Source: an uncultured Algibacter sp.
Lineage (GTDB): Bacteria; Bacteroidota; Bacteroidia; Flavobacteriales; Flavobacteriaceae
DNA: 64,000 bases
NCBI GenBank assembly: GCA_947499935.1
Contig: CANMQH010000001.1
Span: 1-64,000, forward strand
Direction: 5' to 3'
Shown: positions 45,549 through 53,979 of the stretch, in pieces
How positions within the stretch are numbered: the first letter of the stretch is position 1
How the letters are laid out: every line of letters starts with the position of its first letter
The notes under the pieces: generated by a model
Database searches by the model: none
Seen by the model: only the letters and a program-made list of their open reading frames with translations
Told to the model about the DNA's origin: nothing
Translations under genes and position numbers: made by a program

Positions 45549-46475
45549 ATGATTAATAATAAAATTAAATATACTAACCTTATTAAAACCGAAGCAAAAC
45601 GTCTTGGGTTTTTATCTTGTGGTATAAGTAAAGCACAATTTTTAGAGGAAGAAGCACCGCGTTTAGAGACATGGCTAAATAAAAATATGAATGGTCAAAT
45701 GCAATACATGGAAAACCATTTTGATATGCGTTTAGACCCCACAAAATTAGTTGAAGATTCTAAAAGTGTGATTTCATTGTTGCTTAATTATTATCCAGAA
45801 GAAATTCAAAATGAGAATGCCTTTAAGATGTCTAAATATGCTTATGGACATGATTATCATCATGTCATAAAATCAAAACTTAAAGCACTTATGCATTGTA
45901 TCCAAAATGAAATAGGTGAAGTAAGTGGAAGAGCTTTTGTAGATTCGGCTCCGGTTTTAGATAAAGCATGGGCTGCAAAATCTGGACTAGGTTGGATAGG
46001 TAAGCATAGTAATTTATTAACCCAACAGGTAGGGTCGTTTTATTTTATTGCAGAACTTATTATAGATTTAGATTTAGAATACGATAGTGCAACAACTGAT
46101 CATTGTGGTACCTGTACGGCATGCATTGATGCCTGCCCAACGGAGGCTATTGTAGAGCCCTACGTGGTAGATGGCAGTAAGTGTATTTCATACCTTACTA
46201 TAGAATTAAAAGAAAATATGCCCACAGCATTTAAAGGTAAAATGGACGATTGGATGTTTGGTTGCGATGTTTGCCAAGATGTATGTCCTTGGAATCGATT
46301 TTCTAAACCTCATAATGAACCCTTATTTAATCCACATCCAGAATTGTTATCCATGACCAAAAAAGATTGGGAAGACATAACAGAAGATGTCTTTAAAAAA
46401 GTCTTCCAAAAATCTGCAGTAAAACGTACTAAATATTCTGGTTTAAAAAGGAATATTAATTTTTTGAAAGAATAA
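45549..46475 (+). CDS. queG: Epoxyqueuosine reductase
   Basis: A 308-residue cobalamin-dependent iron-sulfur enzyme that reduces epoxyqueuosine to queuosine in tRNA, the last step of queuosine synthesis. The DUF1730 region contains [20 protein letters not shown] (about 137-156), with the conserved Asp. Two ferredoxin-type clusters follow: [12 protein letters not shown] (about 189-200) and [10 protein letters not shown] (about 240-249). The length matches the family. It appears to be monocistronic. Among substrates in this window, tRNA-Asp(GTC) is a queuosine-type tRNA. Confidence 0.95.
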   Translation: MINNKIKYTNLIKTEAKRLGFLSCGISKAQFLEEEAPRLETWLNKNMNGQMQYMENHFDMRLDPTKLVEDSKSVISLLLNYYPEEIQNENAFKMSKYAYGHDYHHVIKSKLKALMHCIQNEIGEVSGRAFVDSAPVLDKAWAAKSGLGWIGKHSNLLTQQVGSFYFIAELIIDLDLEYDSATTDHCGTCTACIDACPTEAIVEPYVVDGSKCISYLTIELKENMPTAFKGKMDDWMFGCDVCQDVCPWNRFSKPHNEPLFNPHPELLSMTKKDWEDITEDVFKKVFQKSAVKRTKYSGLKRNINFLKE

Positions 46476-46560
46476 GATTTCAAAAAAGAACGTTTACCTA
46501 ATAGTTTAACACCTTACAGAATCTAACATGTTTTCATGTCCAATTACGGGTTTCCCGCAG

Positions 46561-46589
46561 TTTGGTTAAAATTAATCGTATTAGTTTTG
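46561..46589 (+). promoter_or_regulatory. Candidate promoter of the Sel1-repeat gene
   Basis: TTTG (46561-46564) and TAGTTTTG (46582-46589) are 17 bp apart. This fits the Bacteroidota pattern with slightly short spacing, 43 bp before the ATG. Confidence 0.5.
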
Positions 46590-46631
46590 CCAACTTAAAA
46601 TTCAATATTATTTCTTAAAAAAATTATTAGT

Positions 46632-48077
46632 ATGAAAAAAACTGTTTTGTATTTTTTAATATGCAGCTTGTTTTTTGGTATAAAAGCCAATGCTCAAGAC
46701 AATGCAATAGACTGTAGTCTTAATGTAAGTCAGGCGATTACGTATTTAAAATCTTCTACTATAGAAAAAAAAGATTCTATAAAAGCAGTTTCGCTTTTAA
46801 GAGATTGCGCTCGTAAGCAAAACCCTTATGCACAATTATTGTTAGGGCGTTTACATGTGTATAGCAATAATGCCGAAAAACATAACATAGGATTTCAATT
46901 AGTAAAAAAAGCAGCAAACCAAGATTACGCTTTAGCTTGTTCAGATTTGGGTGACTTCTACAAATACGGTTTAGGATGCGAAATAGACTATAGAAAAGCA
47001 AAAAGATGGTACAAAAAAGCGCACGATTTAGGCGATGCTAAAGGCGCTTATGGTGTAGGATATATGTTTTATAAAGGTTTAGGTGAGATAAACCAAAACT
47101 ATGCTAGGGCTGTAAGATGGTTTGAAAAAACCAATCATCCTATGGCAAAACACTGGTTAAGCGTAAGTTATTATTTTGGTTATGGAGTTACACAAAATAA
47201 AGAAAAGGGTATGGCATTGCTAAAAAATAATACTATAAAAAATAGCGAAGTGATGCTAGATTGTATGGAGTTTCATTTAAAAGGAGAAAACGCGACTCAT
47301 AAAAATCAGGCAGACTATTATAATATATTAAAAGAAGCGTTTGCTACAACTATAGCGTATACACCAGCGAGTTTAACAGGGACTTGGTCTGGGAGCCTCA
47401 TGCAATTAGATTGGTCTGGCAAGCACATTGAGCAAGAATTGCCCATAACCTTTACACTGCATTATGATGAAGCTTCCGAAACTACAAATTACACCTGTGT
47501 TTTTAATGGTAAAGCCATAACGGGCAATGCAGAAAACAACGATAATATGTTGTTTTTTAATGATTTAAATATTCCTTTAAAACGACTCTATTTTAGTGGA
47601 GAAAAAGAGCAAAATATAGACTATCAAATCTTATCTAGTAATACAACACTTAAAGCGTATAATGATAAAACATATTTAACAGCATTTTTAAGCAGTTATA
47701 CGGCAGAAATGGAAGAGCCAGGTAACGATTTTGCACTCATCTTAACCAAACAAATAGACGAGACAGAAAATGGTAAAAGCCTATCTCAAGATGCAGCATT
47801 AGCGTTAAGTGATCAAAAGGATAGTTTTATAAAACTATACCCAAACCCGTTTGAAAAAGATTTTTATATAGGGTACACATTAGAAAACCCAGGTTTTGTA
47901 AACATTCAAGTTGCAGATTTACATGGTACAAAGCAACATATTGTAGAGCAAGGCAAACAACAGCAAAAAGGAGATTATGTGTACCATTTTGATGGTGCTA
48001 AATTAAAAAAAGGCGCAAACACCATAACCATATTTGTTAATGGGGTTAAGAACACCAAATTAATTATCAAAAAATAA
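46632..48077 (+). CDS. Secreted Sel1-repeat protein with T9SS type A domain
   Basis: A 481-residue protein with a signal peptide ending at KANAQ (about 22). Four or five Sel1-like repeats lie at about 55-205 (e.g. DYALACSDLGDFYKYGLGC, DAKGAYGVGYMFYKGLG). A beta-rich middle (about 245-385) contains GTWSGSLMQLDWSG. The C terminus (about 400-481) is a T9SS type A sorting domain, FIKLYPNPFEKDF to NTKLIIKK. Sel1 repeats mediate protein binding. It lies 14 bp upstream of the polymorphic toxin gene and is likely co-transcribed, so it could be a surface partner or carrier for the toxin; this is inference from position only. Confidence 0.88.
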   Translation: MKKTVLYFLICSLFFGIKANAQDNAIDCSLNVSQAITYLKSSTIEKKDSIKAVSLLRDCARKQNPYAQLLLGRLHVYSNNAEKHNIGFQLVKKAANQDYALACSDLGDFYKYGLGCEIDYRKAKRWYKKAHDLGDAKGAYGVGYMFYKGLGEINQNYARAVRWFEKTNHPMAKHWLSVSYYFGYGVTQNKEKGMALLKNNTIKNSEVMLDCMEFHLKGENATHKNQADYYNILKEAFATTIAYTPASLTGTWSGSLMQLDWSGKHIEQELPITFTLHYDEASETTNYTCVFNGKAITGNAENNDNMLFFNDLNIPLKRLYFSGEKEQNIDYQILSSNTTLKAYNDKTYLTAFLSSYTAEMEEPGNDFALILTKQIDETENGKSLSQDAALALSDQKDSFIKLYPNPFEKDFYIGYTLENPGFVNIQVADLHGTKQHIVEQGKQQQKGDYVYHFDGAKLKKGANTITIFVNGVKNTKLIIKK

Positions 48078-48091
48078 AGATCGTATAGAAC

Positions 48092-51064
48092 ATGAAAAAA
48101 TCATATTTATATATAATTACGCTAATACTATGTATAGCTACATTAACATCGGTTTCTGCACAGCAAAGGCAAATATTTGATGTGCCAAACCCTATTGGGC
48201 CTACACCAACGCCAACAACACCAACGCCAGCGACACCAACACCAAGCGGCCCTATTAAAAAAGGAGACTTTGAAGATCCGGGAACTAATAAAGTACTAAA
48301 AGGTTTAAATGCTGGATGTTGTAATGAAAGTGGTGAGAGTCCTAATTTTGTTTTTACATTCGATCCAGCACTTTCTGCGCTCAGAAATCATGAAGCCTCA
48401 CAATTAGCGGCTGAGCGGAATTTTAATAAATGGGTATCAACTCAAAAACATTTACTACAAAAAGAAATTGAAAAGCAATTAGAAACTAGTTTTTCTAATT
48501 TTGAAGATGCTCAAAAAACATTTTTTAAAGCTTTTGAGATGCCTACTGTTAGAACAGAAGCGTTTTCTTTAAAACCAGAGTATAATAATAAAGTAAAAAC
48601 AAAAAAAGCTATAAGAAGACGATGTTTAAAAAACATAAAGCTTTTAGATCTTAGGGCAGGCGAGATTAATTCGGGTAATATTAATAACTCTAAATACAAG
48701 CATTTAAATTTAAAAATAAATGGTGAGGTTTTAAACGATATAACATCTATCAATCAAATCAATAATTTAAGATTGCAGGAAGTCAATGAGTTTACAGATA
48801 ACCAATGGCGTTTAGATCAAGAGTTAAAAATACAAAATCTATTAAATAATGAGCTTTCTAATTTAAGTGACATAAATCATGATATTTTAAATGAATTGTC
48901 AAATATTCAAATAGCTCATTATAATCATCAAACTAACGATTTTGAGAAACTGGATCGTATGCAGCAATATCTGCTAGCTAATAGTCATGATTATTGGCCC
49001 TCACCTGCAATTGTGCCTTGGCATTCTGTAAGTAGTTTTGGTCGTAGGACTTATGTAGAAGGTTATATATGGAGAAAAAATCCTCGAGAATTATCAATAT
49101 TTCATGATGAGTTCTGGAATCGAAGAATTTTAGGAAGACCTAGGAGTGCAAATTATTGGTTGGCTCGAAAAAAACGTGCCAGAGAAAATGCATTAAACGA
49201 AGCTTTAAATGAAATTACAGAAACGGACTTTCTAGGTGCATCTGCTATAGTAGGTTTAGGAGAGCGAAACGAAGATTATATTAAAGAGCGCCCTAACCTA
49301 GAAGCAGAGATAGAAAACTATTTTAAAGTAAACGATTACTCAAAAACATCGCACGATTGTATAAACTATTTATTAAACCAGTATTTAAGTAATGGACATT
49401 TTGCTTTAAGTAAAGACTATTATAGTTCGGCCTCAAGACCATTATTTAATAGTCCTTCTAATCCAAGTTTAGCACTGGGTACATCATTAAACAGTCTAGC
49501 TGTTAAAGATGCGTTTAATTATTTTAACAACGTTTTAGCGGCTCTTTTTAATGATAATGTACACAGGCCAGAGTATAAGGGGCAAATTATAAGAGAAATG
49601 CTTACTGCAAATGGTGTTATTATACCACAGGGTATAGATAATACGGTATTAAGTAACTATTTTAATTTTGAGCCTACAGAGAGCAATAAAATACAAATAA
49701 ACCACTCTGGTGGGCATGGTGATAAAACTAATTTAAATGCCTATTTAGAAGATTTGAAAGCATTTCATAACGGAGTGCAAGATTTACTTAATAACCCACC
49801 ACCTTTAGGGTCTAGTGCATTTGGTTATATAGATTACGAAAACAGAATAGCCGAAGTATTACAATTTACAAACGATAGAGATGCTTTAGAGGTAGCACAG
49901 TTGTTTCAAACCAATGCGGCACGAGATGCGTTTTTAAACTTAGCGCATCACAATGCTATAGCGCATTGCGGGCAAAATATAATACGAGATGGGTTTTCTG
50001 AGCAATTAGAATTTACAAAACTAGATGCCGAGGGACTAAAAATTATAGCCAAAGAAGCCGCCCAAGTCGCTGCTGTAAAAGATATTGCAGAAGAGTTAGA
50101 TCAAAACAATAGTTTTTGGCCTCAAAATAGCGAAGAGTGGGGTGCTTTTGTAGATATTATGGCACCTTTAATAACCGAATTGATTATAGGTTTTATACCG
50201 GGCTCTGATGTTTTAGAGTTATTTAGATCTATTAATAATAACGATGCCGTTGGGGCATCTATAGCCATGGCGGGCTTAATTGTAGATGTTGCAGGTTTAA
50301 GCGCTATAAAAGGCGCCGTAAAAGGGGTTAAAATTTTTAGAAAAGCGTTAATAATTTCTCGTAAATTAGGGCGAGTTTTAAGAGCTGCTGGTAAAGCTGC
50401 AAAAAAAGGATTTAAAACGACTTTAGATGGTGCTGGTAGGTTAGTTCTTGAAAAAGGTGGTAGGATAATTGCTCGTGGGGATGATGCAGTGAAAACTCTA
50501 ATAAGGGTAATTGAAAAATTAGAAAATTTACCTAACGCAAGCAAGCTACTTAATAAGGCTGATCCTGATTTAGTTAGGAGGCTTGATAATTTAACTGCAG
50601 ACCAACTTAACAAGTTGGATGATATGTACAGTTCAAATAAATTTAAGTTACCGTCTGATAGGCCTAGCGTGAATGGACAAAAAGTTTTAGGAGATTTTAC
50701 TTCTACAAAAACTGTTGGGGGTAGACAAGTAAGTGTGAAATATGATAAAAATGGATTCCCTGATTTTAAAAATCACTCTTTAGGAAAAGATTTTACTTTT
50801 AAAGCAGATGATTTGATTGGTAATGGTACATCTACAGATTTTACTAAAGCAACAAATTGGTTAAAAAATAAATTTCCTGATAAAAATATAGTGAAGGATA
50901 ATACTAAAGTAATAATTGATGGAAAGAGTTATACTTGGCATCATCACCAAGATGGAAAGTCATTAATGCCTGTTTTAAGTGATGTTCATGGAGCATTTAG
51001 GCATTCAGGTGGAAATGCTGTAATCAATAGAGGTCTTAAAGGTTTATTTAGTTCACCATTTTAA
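48092..51064 (+). CDS. Secreted polymorphic toxin with C-terminal WHH-type nuclease
   Basis: A 990-residue protein. The signal peptide ends at SVSAQ (about 24), and a Thr/Pro repeat (PTPTPTTPTPATPTP) follows. The large middle is unrecognised and helical. A hydrophobic pre-toxin segment (about 690-760, with LITELIIGFIPGSDVLELF and AMAGLIVDVAGL) leads into a basic stretch, the anchor copied in two downstream cassettes (about 747-798). The toxin tip (about 865-990) has Trp949 with His950-952 (TWHHHQDGKSLMPVL) and a later H-x-x-F-x-H-S-G-G, the pattern of the WHH family of HNH/endonuclease VII nucleases, so nucleic acid cleavage is expected. No T9SS sorting domain is present, so the route across the outer membrane is unclear. 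Its immunity gene follows directly. Confidence 0.85.
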   Translation: MKKSYLYIITLILCIATLTSVSAQQRQIFDVPNPIGPTPTPTTPTPATPTPSGPIKKGDFEDPGTNKVLKGLNAGCCNESGESPNFVFTFDPALSALRNHEASQLAAERNFNKWVSTQKHLLQKEIEKQLETSFSNFEDAQKTFFKAFEMPTVRTEAFSLKPEYNNKVKTKKAIRRRCLKNIKLLDLRAGEINSGNINNSKYKHLNLKINGEVLNDITSINQINNLRLQEVNEFTDNQWRLDQELKIQNLLNNELSNLSDINHDILNELSNIQIAHYNHQTNDFEKLDRMQQYLLANSHDYWPSPAIVPWHSVSSFGRRTYVEGYIWRKNPRELSIFHDEFWNRRILGRPRSANYWLARKKRARENALNEALNEITETDFLGASAIVGLGERNEDYIKERPNLEAEIENYFKVNDYSKTSHDCINYLLNQYLSNGHFALSKDYYSSASRPLFNSPSNPSLALGTSLNSLAVKDAFNYFNNVLAALFNDNVHRPEYKGQIIREMLTANGVIIPQGIDNTVLSNYFNFEPTESNKIQINHSGGHGDKTNLNAYLEDLKAFHNGVQDLLNNPPPLGSSAFGYIDYENRIAEVLQFTNDRDALEVAQLFQTNAARDAFLNLAHHNAIAHCGQNIIRDGFSEQLEFTKLDAEGLKIIAKEAAQVAAVKDIAEELDQNNSFWPQNSEEWGAFVDIMAPLITELIIGFIPGSDVLELFRSINNNDAVGASIAMAGLIVDVAGLSAIKGAVKGVKIFRKALIISRKLGRVLRAAGKAAKKGFKTTLDGAGRLVLEKGGRIIARGDDAVKTLIRVIEKLENLPNASKLLNKADPDLVRRLDNLTADQLNKLDDMYSSNKFKLPSDRPSVNGQKVLGDFTSTKTVGGRQVSVKYDKNGFPDFKNHSLGKDFTFKADDLIGNGTSTDFTKATNWLKNKFPDKNIVKDNTKVIIDGKSYTWHHHQDGKSLMPVLSDVHGAFRHSGGNAVINRGLKGLFSSPF
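50331..50487 (+). repeat. Toxin-cassette anchor repeat, copy A (in the full-length toxin gene)
   Basis: This 157-bp segment recurs at 51710-51866 and, from its eleventh base, at 53365-53508, with over 90% identity by eye and in the same reading frame. It encodes KALIISRKLGRVLRAAGK and the following residues up to IIARGD. Homologous recombination between copies would replace the toxin tip and immunity gene of the full-length gene. Confidence 0.93.
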
Positions 51065-51079
51065 AATAATTATATATAA

Positions 51080-51643
51080 ATGAAAGGATTAGAGTTTTTC
51101 AAGAGTAAAAGTCATAGGGAAGATAGCAATTATGAAGAATTAAAAAAGATTTTCGACTTTTCATCAGTACCTCTGTTTAAATTATTCATATCATCATTTG
51201 AACTAGGGAATTCTAACCTGAAAAGGCATCAATTTTTAGAAACAAAATTTAATAACGTAGTTCCGTGTGGTAGCGTTTTAATAAAATTAGAGACAATATC
51301 AGGAGAATACTTTTTTTCAGGTTTTTTTAATGAAAATGAATTAATTAATGACTGGGAATCGTATTCAGTTGATAGTCATGAATTTTTAGAATATGGACTT
51401 GTACGAATAGGTGATATAGGTATTGGTGGAGGAATTTTTATTGGAACAAAAGATGACAAAAAAGATAAGATATATCTAGTTAATTGGGGTTTAGATGAAG
51501 ATTATATCTTGATTTCTGACAATATTTTTGAGTTTTCAAGATTATTGATTTTTGTTGAAGATAAATCCAATATGGAAAATGTTCATGGATATTCACGGTT
51601 TTATAAGAATTGGGGAGAAGATTTTTGGCGAGTAAAAGAATAG
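51080..51643 (+). CDS. Probable SUKH (SMI1/KNR4)-type immunity protein
   Basis: A 187-residue cytosolic protein encoded 15 bp after the nuclease toxin. The pattern GLVRIGDIGIGGGIFIG, then IYLVNWG and ILISDNIFEFSRLL, matches the SMI1/KNR4 (SUKH) fold, the commonest immunity fold for HNH-type toxins. It would bind and inhibit the WHH nuclease. The gene ends at a hairpin that also closes the next cassette. Confidence 0.75.
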   Translation: MKGLEFFKSKSHREDSNYEELKKIFDFSSVPLFKLFISSFELGNSNLKRHQFLETKFNNVVPCGSVLIKLETISGEYFFSGFFNENELINDWESYSVDSHEFLEYGLVRIGDIGIGGGIFIGTKDDKKDKIYLVNWGLDEDYILISDNIFEFSRLLIFVEDKSNMENVHGYSRFYKNWGEDFWRVKE

Positions 51644-51664
51644 ATTTTTTTTCATAACTAATTA

Positions 51665-51692
51665 AAACCGAAGCTTAGCAACTTCGGTTTTT
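51665..51692 (+). terminator. Cassette terminator 1
   Basis: AAACCGAAG and CTTCGGTTT form a 9-bp stem with loop CTTAGCAA and a T-tract. Nearly the same hairpin recurs at 53308-53338, so it seems to be part of the repeated cassette unit. Confidence 0.85.
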
Positions 51693-51709
51693 ATATATTA
51701 GAGCAGGGT

Positions 51710-51866
51710 AAATTTTTAGAAAAGCGTTAATAATTTCTCGTAAATTAGGGCGAGTTTTAAGAGCTGCTGGTAAGGCTGCAAAAAAAGGATTTAAAACGAC
51801 TTTAGATGGTGCTGGAAGGTTAGTTCTTAGAAAAGGGGATGAGATTATTGCTCGTGGGGATGATGC
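51710..51866 (+). repeat. Toxin-cassette anchor repeat, copy B
   Basis: Copy of 50331-50487 with the same frame and length (157 bp). A TAA at 51709-51711 directly precedes the homologous codons, so the copy cannot be entered from upstream translation. Confidence 0.93.
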
Positions 51867-52356
51867 TGTTAAAAGGTTCTTGAAAGTGTTAGATGGTAAA
51901 TCTTTTGGTGTTGACAATGCTTTTAAAGCTGGAGATGAAGCAGCAGGTGTACTTATAAATGGCAAATATTTAAAGAATCCGACAGCTAAAAATGTAAAAA
52001 GTATGGTTAAGAATCCATCAGGAACTTTAAAATTAGACGGTAGTTCAGGTGTTGTTAATGGGAAATTTATGTATGTTGTTGATGAATCTGGAGAATTAGT
52101 TGTTGGTACACGAGCAACTGGAATTCCTCCTTTTAATGGAAGAGCACCACACCCTACATTGATAGGAGGCTCTAATCCAACTGTGAAAGCTGCTGGAATT
52201 GTTGAATTCAGAGGAGGGAAAATCTTTAAAGTTGATAATGCATCAGGACACTTTAAACCATTGAATAGTTCTCTTGAATCAGCAGAAACTATTTTTAGAC
52301 ATAATTTTGACTCAAAAAATTTCACAAATGATTTTCAAGGATTTGTTCCGTTTTAA
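51712..52356 (+). CDS. Orphan toxin cassette 1 (start-less), unclassified toxin tip
   Basis: An open frame of 214 codons that begins directly after a stop codon and has no ATG before 51999. Its first ~50 codons are the anchor, so it is a silent C-terminal cassette to be joined to the full-length toxin gene by recombination. A TTG at 51880 could initiate a 158-residue toxin domain. The tip has MYVVDESGELVVG, then APHPTLIGG, AAGIVEF and a final GKIFKVDNASGHFKP. Such an H-P-x-L-x-G-G / A-A-G / S-G-H-(F/Y) pattern recurs in Rhs- and LXG-type toxins as I recall, but I cannot assign an activity. Its immunity gene begins 10 bp later. Confidence 0.7.
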   Translation: MFRKALIISRKLGRVLRAAGKAAKKGFKTTLDGAGRLVLRKGDEIIARGDDAVKRFLKVLDGKSFGVDNAFKAGDEAAGVLINGKYLKNPTAKNVKSMVKNPSGTLKLDGSSGVVNGKFMYVVDESGELVVGTRATGIPPFNGRAPHPTLIGGSNPTVKAAGIVEFRGGKIFKVDNASGHFKPLNSSLESAETIFRHNFDSKNFTNDFQGFVPF

Positions 52357-52366
52357 AAAAAGGGAA

Positions 52367-52753
52367 ATGGATAAAACTAGATACGTTGGAAAATGGTTGC
52401 TATATCCTTGGTTGAAAAACAATGAAATAGACCATTGGATTCATGAAGAAGATTTTGACAAAATAGATGGTGTCTCTATTGCAAAATGTACTGGGATAGA
52501 TGGTAATTATCTTATCTTGAATAATAAGAACAACACCTTCAGAGCTAGCTCTGAAGGTGTAAATAGAATTTTAGATGAGCCAACATATGTGTATGGTGAT
52601 ATGGTGAAAATATTAGGGAAATCTAATTGTGAAGCTATAATAGGCGATTTATTTTGGCATTCTAAAGATGAAGAGTATAAATATTATTTGATTATTGATG
52701 GCAAAAAAAAGTCTAAGTATTATACATCTAAAGATTTTGAAACTCTTAAATGA
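52367..52753 (+). CDS. Probable immunity protein of cassette 1
   Basis: A 128-residue protein. The frame opens earlier (52274) inside the toxin, but the ATG at 52367 follows a purine-rich AAAAAAAGGGAA and starts after the toxin stop, so it is preferred. YVGKWLLYPWLKNNEIDHWIH (about 5-25, one residue shortened in reading) followed by DF-x-K suggests a small DUF6960-like protein; this is tentative. It has no membrane segment. The position directly after a toxin tip marks it as the cognate immunity gene. Its stop overlaps the start of kptA (ATGA), so the two are translationally coupled. Confidence 0.65.
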   Translation: MDKTRYVGKWLLYPWLKNNEIDHWIHEEDFDKIDGVSIAKCTGIDGNYLILNNKNNTFRASSEGVNRILDEPTYVYGDMVKILGKSNCEAIIGDLFWHSKDEEYKYYLIIDGKKKSKYYTSKDFETLK

Positions 52754-53295
52754 TTGATTATAAAAAATTAAGTAAAATTATATCTCAAGCTTTACGGCAT
52801 GCTCCTATTAAATACAGTCTTATATTAGATAATAAAGGATGGGTAGAAATTGACGATTTATTAAATTCATTAAGTAATAAAAGTTCTGAATGGAATAATT
52901 TAAATATAAAAGACTTAGAGTGGATGATTGAGTCTTCTGAAAAGAAAAGACACGAAATTATTGGCTCTAAAATTAGAGCTATATATGGTCATTCTACGAA
53001 AGGTTTTTTTCATAAAGAGAGTTCAACTCCTCCTAACATTTTATATCATGGAACATCAGAGGTCAACTTAAATAGTATTTTAAAAGAAGGCTTAAAACCT
53101 ATGGAAAGACAATATGTTCATTTATCATCGGTAATTAAAGAAGCTTTTATTGTAGGAAAGAGAAAAAGTAAAACTCCTATTATTTTAAAAATCGATGCAA
53201 AATTGGCAAATGATAATGGTTATAAATTCTATACTGGAAATGATAAGATATGGTTAGTAAAATACGTTCCTCCAGAATATATTATTAATGACTAA
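52750..53295 (+). CDS. kptA: RNA 2'-phosphotransferase, Tpt1/KptA family
   Basis: A 181-residue protein with the full Tpt1/KptA architecture. The N-terminal winged-helix lobe has LSKIISQALRH and GWVEIDDLL; the C-terminal ADP-ribosyltransferase-like lobe has LYHGTSE, QYVHLS and VGKRKSK. The catalytic Arg-His-Arg-Arg set is intact: Arg16, His17, Arg76 (in RAIYGHS) and Arg138. The family uses NAD+ to move an RNA 2'-phosphate to ADP-ribose, and some members ADP-ribosylate nucleic acid ends. Here it overlaps the immunity gene by 4 bp inside a toxin cassette, which is unusual. It may repair RNA damaged by the toxin or may itself be a cargo gene. Confidence 0.9.
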   Translation: MIDYKKLSKIISQALRHAPIKYSLILDNKGWVEIDDLLNSLSNKSSEWNNLNIKDLEWMIESSEKKRHEIIGSKIRAIYGHSTKGFFHKESSTPPNILYHGTSEVNLNSILKEGLKPMERQYVHLSSVIKEAFIVGKRKSKTPIILKIDAKLANDNGYKFYTGNDKIWLVKYVPPEYIIND

Positions 53296-53307
53296 AAGCA
53301 AGAAACG

Positions 53308-53338
53308 AAAAACCGAAGCTTAACAACTTCGGTTTTTT
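53308..53338 (+). terminator. Cassette terminator 2
   Basis: AAACCGAAG and CTTCGGTTT with loop CTTAACAA, followed by seven T residues. It differs from the hairpin at 51665-51692 by one loop base. Confidence 0.88.
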
Positions 53339-53353
53339 TACATGTTATAGTAG

Positions 53354-53967
53354 CCTAAACTTATAAAAGCGTTAATAATTTCTCGTAAATTAGGGCGAGT
53401 TTTAAGAGCTGCTGGTAAAGCTGCAAAAAAAGGATTTAAAACGACTTTAGATGGTGCTGGAAGGCTAGTTCTTAGAAAAGGGGATGAGATTATTGCCCGT
53501 GGGGACGAACTGGTAAAAAGGTTATTAGGTAAAATAGATAATTTTTCTAGAGCTATTGATAATACTATTAATAGTTTACGTTCCGGGGCTAAATTTGTTG
53601 ATGAAGGCACAGGTACATATAGGCAAGTCAGGGTGCATCATCCGATGGCAAAAAAATCGTTTGAAGGTGAAGCTATTTACAACGCTGACGATGCATTCAG
53701 TGTATCAAACAATGCTTTAGACGAATTCGATGTTGCTCATAGTGCATAACTGGTAAGCAAAATAGTTTATATAGTGCTTGGAAAAGAGCTAATCCAAACG
53801 TAACCATGTCTGTAGATGATATGGCAAGAATTGAAGTAAATGCAATGGTTGAAGCTGGTATTCCTGAAGATGTAGCTAAGGGTTGGGTAGTAAGAGCTCT
53901 TGAAGATTTGAAAAACCAAGGGGTTTCTGAAATAAAGAATATACCTTGGAATGGTGTTAATCCTTAA
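53354..53967 (+). pseudogene. Orphan toxin cassette 2, frameshifted
   Basis: It begins after an in-frame TAG (53351-53353) with the anchor homology (53365-53508) and no start codon. The toxin tip then reads VRVHHPMAKKSFEGEAIYN, a histidine-pair motif of HNH-like toxin tips. At 53747 the frame meets TAA; moving to the next frame gives ITGKQNSLYSAWKRANPN and continues to KNIPWNGVNP at 53967. One missing A (GCA-ATA reduced to GCATA) explains the break. The cassette is therefore both start-less and frameshifted, and is dead unless repaired. Confidence 0.82.
53365..53508 (+). repeat. Toxin-cassette anchor repeat, copy C
   Basis: Matches 50341-50484 base for base in spacing, in the same reading frame, with only scattered substitutions. 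It lacks the first ten bases of copies A and B. Confidence 0.92.
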
Positions 53968-53979
53968 TAAATTTAACAA

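Noticed and set aside
51675..52325. 216-codon minus-strand frame opposite cassette 1, with related frames opposite the other anchors
   Set aside because: The similar antisense products simply reflect the repeated anchor DNA; the plus strand carries the homologous toxin frame.
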